Part shown: positions 47,528 to 55,719 of the stretch, one piece after another
Layout of the letters: each line of letters opens with the position of its first letter
How positions within the stretch are numbered: the stretch's first letter is position 1
Origin: JAJDXO01 sp965213765
GTDB taxonomy: Bacteria > Pseudomonadota > Alphaproteobacteria > Rhodospirillales > UBA2165
DNA length: 64,000 bases
NCBI GenBank assembly: GCA_965213765.1
Contig: OZ243926.1
Span: 1,736,001-1,800,000 of the forward strand
Direction: 5' to 3'
The notes under the pieces: model-generated
What the model saw: the letters and a program-made list of their open reading frames with translations, nothing else
Database searches by the model: none
What the model was told of the DNA's origin: nothing
Program-made: the position numbers and the translations under genes

Positions 47528-48409
47528 CTATTCGAAGCCGTAGAGGCGGTTAGGGTTGTCGACCAGCAGCTTTTGCCGAAGCTCTTCGTCAATGGCGAAC
47601 TTGGGAATGATGTCGACCAACTCGCCGTCATCCGGCACCTGCCCCGGTTTCATGTTGGGGTGCGGCCAGTCGGTGCCCCAGAGCACCCGGTCCGGCGCCT
47701 TTTCGACCAGAGCCCGGGCAATTGCCGCGGCATCGTCATAGGGCGAACCGGTCTTGGAGATCCTCTCCGAACCGCTCACCTTCACCCAAACGTTGTCGTA
47801 TTCCATGAACTTCAGGAGCGTCTGCATGGGCGCGGCTTCAAGGCCCTGGGATGGGTCCACCCGGCCCATGTGATCGATGACGATCGGTAAGGGCAGCTTG
47901 GCGAACATGTCCTCGTAATCGACGATGTCCCGGTCGTCCAAATGCAGCACCACGTGCCAGCCGAGTTCGGCAATGCGGGGGATGACGCCGTGGAAAACGT
48001 CCAGGTCCGGCGGTCCGCCGAGATGGCGGACGAAATTGAACCTGGCCGCCAAGACCCCGCCCGCGTTCAGGTCGGCCAACTCCTCATCCGTGACATTGTC
48101 ATCGACCATGCCGACCCCCTTGTAACGGCCGTTGCCGGTCGCGATGGCATCAATCATTGCCGCATTATCAGTGCCATGGCAGCTCGCCTGAACGATCACG
48201 CAGCGCTCAATTCCCAGGTGATCGTGAAGAGCTTTCAGATCCGCTTTGGATGCGTCAGGCGGGGTGTAGCTGCGGTTCGGTGCATAAGGGAACAGTGCCC
48301 CGGGGCCGAATATATGACAGTGGGCATCGCAGGCCTTTGCCGGCATTTCAAAGCTCGGTTTGCGGGGGTCTGGGTGCGGCGCCAGGATGTCCGGCACAAA
48401 CTCGGTCAT
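47528..48409 (-). CDS. ligI: 2-pyrone-4,6-dicarboxylate lactonase-like amidohydrolase
   Basis: The 293-residue TIM-barrel hydrolase shows KACDAHCHIFGPGALFPYAPNRSYTPPDA with His30 and His32, CVIVQASCHGTDNAAMIDAI, LPIVIDHMGRVDPSQG, VWVKVSGSERIS and the Asp site RVLWGTDWPHPN. This matches LigI, which opens 2-pyrone-4,6-dicarboxylate to 4-carboxy-2-hydroxymuconate/4-oxalomesaconate. It converges with dppF (three bases apart) and follows the galD-like gene in one operon. Confidence 0.88.
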   Translation of the reverse strand: MTEFVPDILAPHPDPRKPSFEMPAKACDAHCHIFGPGALFPYAPNRSYTPPDASKADLKALHDHLGIERCVIVQASCHGTDNAAMIDAIATGNGRYKGVGMVDDNVTDEELADLNAGGVLAARFNFVRHLGGPPDLDVFHGVIPRIAELGWHVVLHLDDRDIVDYEDMFAKLPLPIVIDHMGRVDPSQGLEAAPMQTLLKFMEYDNVWVKVSGSERISKTGSPYDDAAAIARALVEKAPDRVLWGTDWPHPNMKPGQVPDDGELVDIIPKFAIDEELRQKLLVDNPNRLYGFE

Positions 48410-48427
48410 TCGTTGCTTCCTCTTGGG

Positions 48428-49543
48428 TTATTCGGCGGCCAATGGCCGAGATTGATGTCCGCCCCAAACCGATTTGGGGATCAGTACGCTGCCTTCGAAG
48501 AGGCGGCGCGCCGTCCTGAGCAGTGCGGCCCGCTTGATTACCGGACTGGCTGCTGAACCTTCCAGCTCCATGTCCACCGAGAACTCACCCGTCGGGTGCT
48601 CGACGGTCATGAGCTTTGGCGAACCTCCCGGCAATTGCGCAACCTCGGCAGCCACCGAACCCGCGACGGCGCATGCGGTTGCGACGGAAACGGCGGCGAA
48701 CACGCCGATAGCGGCATGACAGTCATGAGGAATAAAGGACCGGGTGCAGACCGCGCCGCCCGCTTGCGGCGGTGCGACCAATGTCATCTTGGGAACGGTC
48801 TTCTGGGCAACGTCGCCCAGATTCATCATCCCGCCGATCGCCAGCCGAATTTCCTCAAGCCGTTCCTTGAGCTGCGTATCTCCATTTAACTCATCGCGGC
48901 TTTCGTAGCCGGTGCGGCCCAAGGATTCAGCATTGATACAAACCACGGGCATCCCGTTGTCGATCATGGTGACGGGCACGCCCAACACCTCGTCCCGCAC
49001 ATTCCCGGTCGGGAGCAGCGCACCACACAACGAGCCCGCCATGTCGAGGAAGTCGATCATCACCGGCGCCGCGGCACCCGGTACGCCGTCGATCCGCACC
49101 TCGCCGTCATATTGCGGCTGTCCGTCCGGCGACGGGAAGGTCACGTCGCACAAACTGTCCGAATTCGCCATGTAAATCCGGAGCGTGGTCTCCGGATCGC
49201 CGCCCTCGATCATCCCTGCTTCGATGGCGAATTGCCCGACCCCGGCCAGGATATTGCCGCAGTTTTGGAGTGTCGTGGCGCGTGGTTCATCGACCGCGAC
49301 CTGGACGAACAGGTATTCGAGGTCGACGCCATCGCGCTCCGACCGGCTGACCACGCCGATCTTGCTGGTAAGCGGGTTGGCCCCGCCCATGCCGTCAATC
49401 TGCCGATCATCGGGAGATCCCATCACCGATAGCAGAACCGCGTCCCGGATGGCCGGGTCGGCCGGCAAATCCTCGGCACGGAAATAGGCGCCTTTGGAGG
49501 TGCCGCCGCGCATCATGACGCAAGGGATGGCTGTCTGACTCAT
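48428..49543 (-). CDS. galD: 4-oxalomesaconate tautomerase-like protein (PrpF family)
   Basis: The 371-residue product starts IPCVMMRGGTSKGAYF, the PrpF/GalD active-site entry, and continues with MGSPDDRQIDGMGGANPLTSKIGVV, LQNCGNILAGVGQFAIE and PTGEFSVDMELEG. GalD interconverts keto and enol forms of 4-oxalomesaconate, linking LigI to LigJ; the frequent neighbourhood with those genes supports this over methylaconitate isomerase. ATG 49543 is the family start; the frame stays open to 50317 only across the IS110 element. There is no Shine-Dalgarno site, and TATAAT lies seven bases upstream. Confidence 0.88.
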   Translation of the reverse strand: MSQTAIPCVMMRGGTSKGAYFRAEDLPADPAIRDAVLLSVMGSPDDRQIDGMGGANPLTSKIGVVSRSERDGVDLEYLFVQVAVDEPRATTLQNCGNILAGVGQFAIEAGMIEGGDPETTLRIYMANSDSLCDVTFPSPDGQPQYDGEVRIDGVPGAAAPVMIDFLDMAGSLCGALLPTGNVRDEVLGVPVTMIDNGMPVVCINAESLGRTGYESRDELNGDTQLKERLEEIRLAIGGMMNLGDVAQKTVPKMTLVAPPQAGGAVCTRSFIPHDCHAAIGVFAAVSVATACAVAGSVAAEVAQLPGGSPKLMTVEHPTGEFSVDMELEGSAASPVIKRAALLRTARRLFEGSVLIPKSVWGGHQSRPLAAE

Positions 49544-49550
49544 GAGCCGG

Positions 49551-49556
49551 ATTATA
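49551..49556 (-). promoter_or_regulatory. -10 box of a possibly leaderless promoter for galD
   Basis: A perfect TATAAT reads on the minus strand and ends seven bases before the ATG at 49543, so transcription would start at or next to the start codon. The -35 region is poor. The absence of a ribosome binding site fits a leaderless mRNA. Confidence 0.45.
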
Positions 49557-49638
49557 CTTGGACTACGCCACGGCGCCATTCCCGCAGAAAATCCCGGTCG
49601 CTTGGCGGACAATGGCGCAAAGGCAAAAAATACAATGC

Positions 49639-51135
49639 TGGACGAGTCGACCGGCGGATACTTCGGTGTTGAGGTCACTCGAAACCGGAGGTATCGGACA
49701 TGTCCAGAAAATCGGAGCGTATTGGGAGGTTTGCGGCGTCGGTCGGCGGAGAGCCGGTGTTTGTGGGAGTGGATGTCCACAAGCGCACATACTCGGTGGC
49801 GTTGTTCTGCGCCGCCGACGGCCAGGTAGAGACCTGGAACTGCCCCGCGGACGAAGCGGGGCTGGTGGAGCAGCTCCGGGGACTGGGCTGCCATATCGAG
49901 CACGTCGTCTACGAAACCGGACCGACCGGGTTCTCGCTGTGCCGCGCACTGCGCGCGGCGGGGTTCAACGCATCGGTCGCCGCCGCGTCGCGCATTCCGC
50001 GGGGCGCGGCCGCGAGCGCGAAAAGCGACAGGATCGATGCGACGAAGCTTGCGACATACCTCGCGCGAGGTTTGTTGCGGTCGGTCGCCGTTCCGTCGGT
50101 CGAAGAGGAGGGCTACCGGGCGTTGGTGCGACGGCGCAAACGGGTTGCGGAAGCTCGTGCCAAAGTGAAGCAGAAGATCAAGAGCCTGCTTCTGGCGACG
50201 GGCATCGCGGAGCCGCCGAGCCTGAAGAAGTGGGTGAAGACCGCGGCGGCCGATCTTGCGGCCCTGGAGCTGGATCCGGGGCACGACAGGGCCCTGGCAT
50301 CGTTGATCCGCGAGCACCGGTTCCTGCAGGAAGAGCTTCGCTGCCTACGAGACGAGGTCAGAATAGCTACGAAGCGGCTGCACCGCGAGCGCTATGCGCG
50401 CTTGATGCAGGTCCCAGGGGTCGGCGAGGTCGTGGCCACGACCTTCCTGGCCGAGATCTTCGCGCCTGAGCGGTTTAACCGTGCCGAGGAGGTGACATCC
50501 TATCTGGGCCTCGCGCCCGTCGTGCGCCGGAGCGGTGATGGTCCGGCCCGCGCACGGCTCCGCCCGGTCGGGCAGAAGCGTTTGCGGGCAATCCTGGTGG
50601 AAGGCGCCTGGCAATGGACCTGGCGCGACCAGGAGGCCAAGGAGCTCTACAACCGCCATCTCGCCAGATCCGGAGTGCCGCAGAAGGCCATCTGCGTTGT
50701 GGCACGGAAACTGGCGATCAAGCTTTGGCGTCTCGCGGTGGAAACACCGAGAGCGTCAATGGAGGGTGCCGCGGCTGCCCATTTGTCGGGATAACCGACG
50801 GCACAAAAATGGCGGCACCCTCTTTACCCTGCGCGTACCGAAAGCGGTACTTGGTGATCTGCCACGGCAGACACGAATGAGAAAAGGCATACGCGGCTTC
50901 TGACGCAGGCTCTACATACAGGGGTGAGACGGGTGTTGACGGCGCGAGCGGCCACGCCGGCGGCCACGCCGTGTAAAGCCGCTTCACGGCTCCTCCGCTG
51001 TGCTCCGGTCCTCCGGGTGACACGCCGCATCCGCCGGCGTGGAGGCTTGCCATGACCGGAAGCAGGCTTCCGGTCACAGAGGACCGACTCGCAAAGGAAA
51101 AAGGAAAGGGAAATCGGGAGGTTGACAGAAGTCCA
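49639..51135 (+). mobile_element. IS110-family insertion sequence, ends approximate
   Basis: The element carries one DEDD transposase gene and a long non-coding 3' region. Candidate sub-terminal inverted sequences are TGGACGAGTCGACC (49639-49652) and GGTTGACAGAAGTCCA (51120-51135), an imperfect match. IS110-type elements usually lack clear terminal repeats, so the real ends may lie some tens of bases outside these marks. The short 5' and long 3' non-coding parts resemble the IS1111 subgroup. Confidence 0.6.
49700..50794 (+). CDS. IS110-family transposase
   Basis: The 364-residue protein has the N-terminal RuvC-like DEDD domain: Asp25 in VGVDVHKRTYSVAL, Glu72 in VVYETGPTGF and Asp110/Asp113 in KSDRIDATKLA. 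The C-terminal Tnp_20 domain shows RLMQVPGVGEVVATTFLAEI and YLGLAPVVRRSGDG with the probable nucleophile Ser278. It looks intact. IS110 transposases use a non-coding bridge or seeker RNA from their own element for target choice. Confidence 0.93.
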   Translation: MSRKSERIGRFAASVGGEPVFVGVDVHKRTYSVALFCAADGQVETWNCPADEAGLVEQLRGLGCHIEHVVYETGPTGFSLCRALRAAGFNASVAAASRIPRGAAASAKSDRIDATKLATYLARGLLRSVAVPSVEEEGYRALVRRRKRVAEARAKVKQKIKSLLLATGIAEPPSLKKWVKTAAADLAALELDPGHDRALASLIREHRFLQEELRCLRDEVRIATKRLHRERYARLMQVPGVGEVVATTFLAEIFAPERFNRAEEVTSYLGLAPVVRRSGDGPARARLRPVGQKRLRAILVEGAWQWTWRDQEAKELYNRHLARSGVPQKAICVVARKLAIKLWRLAVETPRASMEGAAAAHLSG

Positions 51136-51190
51136 CATGAGAAAGGGCGGGACGGACAAGTGCCCATCCCGCGCTTAGGGGGACCTACGG
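50795..51190 (+). ncRNA. Candidate bridge/seeker RNA region of the IS110 element
   Basis: About 390 bases after the transposase gene have no credible gene but hold strong hairpins: GTACCG/CGGTAC around AAAG (50835-50850) and 11-base perfect arms TGACCGGAAGC with two loop bases (51053-51076). In the IS1111 subgroup the guide RNA comes from the 3' non-coding region. RNA extent and loops are not defined here; the assignment rests on position and structure. Confidence 0.4.
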
Positions 51191-51209
51191 GGTCTACAGC
51201 ACGCCGAGC

Positions 51210-52097
51210 CTAACCGGAAACGGCAGCGCTAAACTCGTAGTCGGGGCGTTCGTCAAAAATGCCCCGTTCGTGAATCCAGTCTTGGGTCTTGGCGAAAGTT
51301 TCCTCCGTGTACGGCAGGAAAACGATCCGCTCGCCCGCATCGAAAAGCCGCACGTCGAGTTTGTCCCGGTAGCGCTCGGGAATTTGCGGCTCGAAATGAT
51401 GCTTGTACTTCTCCGGTTCCAAATCGACATCCATCTGCGCCCGCTTGAGCGCGTTCATGTACTTTTGGACATCGGCTTCGTCGACCTCGTCCGGGAACAT
51501 GAAGGCGATCATGAAGCCGGTATCGGCGATCTTGCGGAGTCCCAGTTGCGCTCCCGCCTGGTAGGTGATGCCCCACAAGCTGGTCGCCGGCACATCGCGG
51601 TCCACGCCGACATCCACCCGCTGCCATGGCAGCCCGACGAACTTGAGGTTTATCTGGTCACGCGGAATGAACGGCTCCAGCGCCTGAATTGTCGTGAAAT
51701 GGCTGCCCGAATGATAACCGACGGCGATTTCCTTACCCGCCAGATCTTCGGGCCGCCGAATATCCGAGTCCTCGGGCACCATGATGCCGCCGGGGGTCAC
51801 CACGTAAGCACCGCCCCACAGCTTCCCGACATCGCTCGCAGCCGCTTGGTTGACCGCCCAATGGCAGGCACAGCTGATATCGGATTTGCGGCCCTTGTTC
51901 CCTTTGCCGGCCTCGTAGGATTCGTAGGCGCCCCGCTTGATCTCGACCACATCCCCGGCCTCGTCGACCTTCTTCTCCCGACCGGCGATTTCACCGCCCG
52001 AGATCTCATAGTCGAGGCCTTCATCGGAAAAATACCCCTTCTCGTGAGCGACCGCTTCCTGCAGCCGGCCATGGGGTTGGATAACGAATTTTGACAT
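51210..52097 (-). CDS. Substrate-binding-fold protein (NMT1/SsuA-like) without signal peptide
   Basis: The 295-residue product resembles type 2 periplasmic binding proteins: FVIQPHGRLQEAVAHEKGYFSDEGLDYEI at the start is the NMT1/THI5-like pattern, then ISCACHWAVNQAA, GGIMVPEDSDIRRPEDLAGKEIAVGYHSGSH and GVDRDVPATSLWG. There is no signal sequence and no transporter gene beside it, so it probably acts in the cytoplasm. 4,5-dihydroxyphthalate decarboxylase has the same fold and also lacks export, so an enzyme is possible. It is divergent from the LysR gene, its likely regulator. Confidence 0.7.
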   Translation of the reverse strand: MSKFVIQPHGRLQEAVAHEKGYFSDEGLDYEISGGEIAGREKKVDEAGDVVEIKRGAYESYEAGKGNKGRKSDISCACHWAVNQAAASDVGKLWGGAYVVTPGGIMVPEDSDIRRPEDLAGKEIAVGYHSGSHFTTIQALEPFIPRDQINLKFVGLPWQRVDVGVDRDVPATSLWGITYQAGAQLGLRKIADTGFMIAFMFPDEVDEADVQKYMNALKRAQMDVDLEPEKYKHHFEPQIPERYRDKLDVRLFDAGERIVFLPYTEETFAKTQDWIHERGIFDERPDYEFSAAVSG

Positions 52098-52191
52098 TCC
52101 ACACGCTCCCGCGAACACCATTGATTATTGAATTTGCGAAAGGATACCACTTGGTCCATCATAAATGAAATTGATGTTTTTTATGCGGCAC

Positions 52192-52206
52192 ATTCAATAA
52201 ATGAAT
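52192..52206. promoter_or_regulatory. LysR-type palindrome over the LysR start codon
   Basis: ATTCA and TGAAT arms around ATAAA contain the T-N11-A pattern of LysR sites (TTCA-N5-TGAA). The site covers the LysR start codon at 52201 and lies about 95 bases from the divergent substrate-binding-fold gene. Confidence 0.45.
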
Positions 52207-53109
52207 TTGAGCTCCATAGATCTCAATCTGCTGACGGCCTTCGATGCCCTCATGCAACACCGCCAGGTGACCAAAGCCGGACAGTCCGTCGGGCTAAGCC
52301 AGCCAGCGATGAGTAATGCGCTCTCCCGTCTGCGCAGGCTCTTTGACGACCAACTATTGGTCCGATCCTCCTATGGCATGGAACCCACGCCCCGCGCCCT
52401 GGAACTTCATGGGCCCATTCGCGAGGCACTCCAACAGTTGGAAATCACCATCAGCGATGGCGGCGGGTTCGATCCGCCAACGGCACAACGCTCCTTTACA
52501 ATTGCCATGGCCGAAGATGCGGCGTTTTTGCTGTTGCCCCGGATCAAGAGCCGACTGGCATTGGAAGCGCCGGGTATTTCGGTCGCGGTTATGAGCACCG
52601 CCTATGTACCGGGAATCGATCTCGTCGAATCCGGTGAAGCCGAGCTGTCGGCGGCCCTTTTGCCAATTGACCTTTCTCCCCACCTGCGGTCGCGGTTCTT
52701 GTTTGAGGAGAGACTTGTCTGTGTACTGCGAAAGGACCATCCCGCGCTGGACGGGACATTTTCACTCGAAGACTATCTCGCCTACCCGCATATCAGTCTC
52801 CAACCCAACGCGACCTCGGCGAGTCGAATTGACATCAAGCTCAACGAGATGGACCGGCGGCGGCGCGTCGCAGTGAGCGTTCCGCACATGCTGGTCATTC
52901 CGTTTCTATTGCCGGGAACCAAACTCATTGCCACCGTTGCGAGCCGGATTGCTGAACACTTTGCGCCGATCGCCGGCCTCGAGGTGCGTCGGCTGCCGGT
53001 GGATGTGGCGCCTCACGAAGCGCACTTGGCCTGGCACTACAAGTTTGACCGGGACCCGGGTCACACATGGATGCGCAATCTGATCTCCGACATCGCGGCC
53101 AGGATCTAG
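52201..53109 (+). CDS. LysR-family transcriptional regulator
   Basis: The 302-residue protein starts with a classical LysR winged helix: MNLSSIDLNLLTAFDALMQH, then VTKAGQSVGLSQPAMSNALSRLRRLFDDQLLVR as the recognition helix and wing, followed by the effector domain. The arrangement resembles NodD/PcpR-like regulators of aromatic pathways. It is divergent from the gene at 51210-52097 and its stop codon overlaps the stop of the convergent MaoC-like gene in the shared sequence CTAG (53106-53109). Confidence 0.93.
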   Translation: MNLSSIDLNLLTAFDALMQHRQVTKAGQSVGLSQPAMSNALSRLRRLFDDQLLVRSSYGMEPTPRALELHGPIREALQQLEITISDGGGFDPPTAQRSFTIAMAEDAAFLLLPRIKSRLALEAPGISVAVMSTAYVPGIDLVESGEAELSAALLPIDLSPHLRSRFLFEERLVCVLRKDHPALDGTFSLEDYLAYPHISLQPNATSASRIDIKLNEMDRRRRVAVSVPHMLVIPFLLPGTKLIATVASRIAEHFAPIAGLEVRRLPVDVAPHEAHLAWHYKFDRDPGHTWMRNLISDIAARI

Positions 53110-53966
53110 CCAAATTTGGCGGAGCCCTCCATCGCGATTCCGCCGTCCGGCGCAACCGCCCAGAGTTCGCAGGAATTTCCGCCTTCGCCCGGCCGGCCGA
53201 TGAGCCGGATCGGATTGCCGCCGAATAACGGCGCGCGGGCCCGTTGCCGGAAGGTCTTCATCGTTCCGCCCGACATGTTGTCCATGGCGAGATTAAACAG
53301 GAGCGTCGCGGTTAGCGGTCCGTGCACGACCAGCCCTGGATAACCCTCGACCCCGGTCGTATAGGGAAAGTCGTAATGGATCCGATGAGGATTAAACGTG
53401 CACGCCGAGTAGCGGAAGAGCATCACGGCATCGGGTGTGATTACCTGCTCCCATTCATAGTCATCGGGCGCGGGTTCGCCCGGTGGCATTTTATTGTCTT
53501 CGCCAGGCTTCGCGGCCTCACGAAAGACCAGATCCCATTCGTCCTCGACCGCCAAGCCGTTGGCGCCCGAAATTTCCAGTCCGTAGGTGGCGAATATCAA
53601 CTGACCCGAACGGCCCTGCTTTACGTTGACGTCGCGAAGCGTCATGACCCGCCTCGCGTGATCACCGACACGAAGAGGGCCGTGAAAAGTCATCCGGTCG
53701 CCGGCAAACATCCGTCTTGGCAGAGGGTCCTCGGGGCCGCCCTCGACCTCCACGGCCATGCCGTCGGGACCGAGCTCGCTCGGGGGGCGAAGACGCGGGA
53801 AAAATATCTGATGCCAGGCCGGCGGGACCGGGTCGCCTTCGGACAGGGGAGGATCACTCCGACCCAGCGTGACGCTCAACCGGTGCGCCTGGTTCGCGGT
53901 AATCACGTCCTCAATTGTCGCGCTGTGGCCGATTGCGTTCTTAAACGTTTCGACAAGATCCGCCAT
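53106..53966 (-). CDS. MaoC-like (hot-dog) dehydratase/hydratase
   Basis: The 286-residue protein resembles the double hot-dog HTD2/mesaconyl-C4-CoA hydratase group. The N-terminal half has PVPPAWHQIFFPRLRPPSELGPDG and FAGDRMTFHGPLRVGDHARR; the C-terminal half carries TFNPHRIHYDFPYTTGVEGYPGLVVHGPLTATLL with the hydratase Asp/His region. It hydrates a CoA-bound unsaturated acid in relatives. GAGGGAG precedes its ATG. Upstream lies a TGATCA-type operator shared with the TRAP operon, and then the TetR gene in the same direction. Confidence 0.85.
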   Translation of the reverse strand: MADLVETFKNAIGHSATIEDVITANQAHRLSVTLGRSDPPLSEGDPVPPAWHQIFFPRLRPPSELGPDGMAVEVEGGPEDPLPRRMFAGDRMTFHGPLRVGDHARRVMTLRDVNVKQGRSGQLIFATYGLEISGANGLAVEDEWDLVFREAAKPGEDNKMPPGEPAPDDYEWEQVITPDAVMLFRYSACTFNPHRIHYDFPYTTGVEGYPGLVVHGPLTATLLFNLAMDNMSGGTMKTFRQRARAPLFGGNPIRLIGRPGEGGNSCELWAVAPDGGIAMEGSAKFG

Positions 53967-53981
53967 TTCTCCCTCGCCCCT

Positions 53982-54005
53982 TGATCAAAAAATTGATCGT
54001 GATCA
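53982..54005 (-). promoter_or_regulatory. Three-half-site operator before the MaoC-like gene
   Basis: TGATCA, six bases, then TGATCG directly followed by TGATCA, and a run of seven T further right. The same order occurs at 60588-60610 ahead of the TRAP operon. It lies 15-40 bases upstream of the start codon, where a repressor would block transcription. Confidence 0.6.
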
Positions 54006-54088
54006 TATTTTTTTGCGCACCCGCGGTACACCGCTATTATAGGCAAAACAGTACCCGCCGGACGCTCGCCGAGGCGTCGGCCAAGAAA

Positions 54089-54730
54089 CTACGGGAGGTC
54101 GGGATTCGGAACCAATCCCTCAATCACCAGCCGGAGATAGAGACGGAGGGTTTCAAGCCCTTCGTCGAGATCGGGATTGGGCTGACGGAGCCACTCCCGG
54201 ATCTGTGCCCGGTAGATGCTCCACAGAACTCCGAAAACGGCTTCGGGCTCTTCGCCCTGAACGATCCGGCCTTGCTGCTGCATTTTGGAGATCATTTCGA
54301 CGAACTGCCGCTCGATTCGGAGGACGCCGCTGTTGAAACGATCGGCCTGCTCCCCGCCTTGGAAGAAGCTGACTTCACGCAACAAGTCGCGGGCGAGCTC
54401 CGGCCGCGCCGCGAAAAACTCATAGAAGTTGGTGAAGATCTGCATGAGTTGATCGATCAGAGGCGCATCTTCAGTCCGTCCGGCCAACGCAGTATCGGCA
54501 AGCTCGTCAAAATCGTCGTTGTAGATTAGGAAGAGGAGATCCCGCTTGTCGCTCGCGTACCGAAAAAGCGTACCAAAGCCGACATCGGCTCGCTGGGCAA
54601 TTCCGCGCGTGGTTGCCTCGTGGAAGCCCTTTTCGATAAACAACTCGCGTGCCGCCCGCTTTATCCGCCTGAGCTTGTCTTGCTTGTTTCGTTCGCGGAC
54701 ACTCAGGCTGACGGCCATTGGATCACTCAT
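54089..54730 (-). CDS. TetR-family transcriptional regulator
   Basis: The 213-residue protein has an N-terminal TetR helix-turn-helix: KLRRIKRAARELFIEKGFHEATTRGIAQRADVGFGTLFRYASDKRDLL. The C-terminal helical ligand domain is not specific by eye. ATG 54730 follows AAGGA and removes 13 non-conserved residues. It is divergent from the enoyl-CoA hydratase gene and upstream of the MaoC-like gene, so it is the first candidate for binding the TGATCA operators, probably with an acyl-CoA as ligand. Confidence 0.9.
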   Translation of the reverse strand: MSDPMAVSLSVRERNKQDKLRRIKRAARELFIEKGFHEATTRGIAQRADVGFGTLFRYASDKRDLLFLIYNDDFDELADTALAGRTEDAPLIDQLMQIFTNFYEFFAARPELARDLLREVSFFQGGEQADRFNSGVLRIERQFVEMISKMQQQGRIVQGEEPEAVFGVLWSIYRAQIREWLRQPNPDLDEGLETLRLYLRLVIEGLVPNPDLP

Positions 54731-54815
54731 GCTACCCGTTCCTTCGGAAATTCTCGTCTTGCTACCCAAGAAAGGTCGCTCCTAGGCCGATGTCAACCCC
54801 GGCAGGATACTGATT

Positions 54816-55715
54816 ATGCCCTACGAAAAAATTCTCTATGAGGTCGACGACCGGATTGCGGCCATTACTTTGAACATGCCCGACAGGCGGAACGCCCTCA
54901 GCTGGCCGATGCTCGACGAGCTCAGCGATGCACTCAAGACGGCGGAGACCGATACCGAGGTCCGGGTGATCATCATCAAAGGCGCCGGAACCTGCTTTTG
55001 CGCGGGCCACGAATTGAGCCCGGAAATGGGGAATTCGCCCAAGCACCTTGGACCCGAAACCTGGGACGAACTGGTGAAAAACCACGACGGCCCAGGGATC
55101 GGGGTCGGCGTTTGGGATAGCCGGGCGCAGGTACAGGGACATATTGAACGGTCCCTGGAGATATGGAACTGCTGGAAACCGGTCATTGCCCAGGTCCATA
55201 GCTACTGCCTCGGTGGCGGCACCGGTATTGCGCTCGCCTGCGATTTGCTGATCGCCGGCGAGGACGCCCGCCTCGGCTATCCGCCGGCCAGATCCATGGC
55301 GCCCGGCGAGGAAATCGCTATCTTCTCGTGGCATGTGGGGCTCAAGAAGGCCAAGGAGCTGTCCCTTACCGGCGACTCGCTCACGGCCAAAGAGATGCTC
55401 CATTACGGAATGGCCAACCACGTGGTCGCCAACGATAAACTTGAGGAAACCACCCGGACCATCGCCCGACGGATCGCCAACATCGATTCCGAACTGCTGT
55501 CGCTCTCGAAAACATTGGTCAATCGCATCTTCGACCAGATGGGATACTCCCATTCCCTGCGGGTCAGCGGTGAGTACATCTCCGTTGCCCACCGGCTGAA
55601 AGCACTCGGCGACTTCAACAAGAAAATAAAACGGAAAGGCATCAAGGAAGCGCTGCGCGAACGAGACGAACCCTTCGGCGGCGTGGTGGGCCGGTACCCC
55701 CCGGTGGACGACTAG
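54816..55715 (+). CDS. Enoyl-CoA hydratase/isomerase family protein
   Basis: The 299-residue crotonase-fold protein contains ITLNMPDRRNALSWPMLDEL, the oxyanion block IKGAGTCFCAGHELSPEMG and VHSYCLGGGTGIALACDLLIAGEDARLGYPPARS. It is somewhat longer than typical hydratases, with an insert (residues about 75-110) carrying GNSPKHLGPETWDELVKN. It is followed after four bases by an acyl-CoA ligase gene, so the two form an operon activating and hydrating one acid. Confidence 0.9.
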   Translation: MPYEKILYEVDDRIAAITLNMPDRRNALSWPMLDELSDALKTAETDTEVRVIIIKGAGTCFCAGHELSPEMGNSPKHLGPETWDELVKNHDGPGIGVGVWDSRAQVQGHIERSLEIWNCWKPVIAQVHSYCLGGGTGIALACDLLIAGEDARLGYPPARSMAPGEEIAIFSWHVGLKKAKELSLTGDSLTAKEMLHYGMANHVVANDKLEETTRTIARRIANIDSELLSLSKTLVNRIFDQMGYSHSLRVSGEYISVAHRLKALGDFNKKIKRKGIKEALRERDEPFGGVVGRYPPVDD

Positions 55716-55719
55716 GCTC

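Noticed and set aside
49544..50317. N-terminal extension of the galD-like protein
   Set aside because: The frame is open only because it runs antisense through the IS110 transposase; the family start is at 49543.
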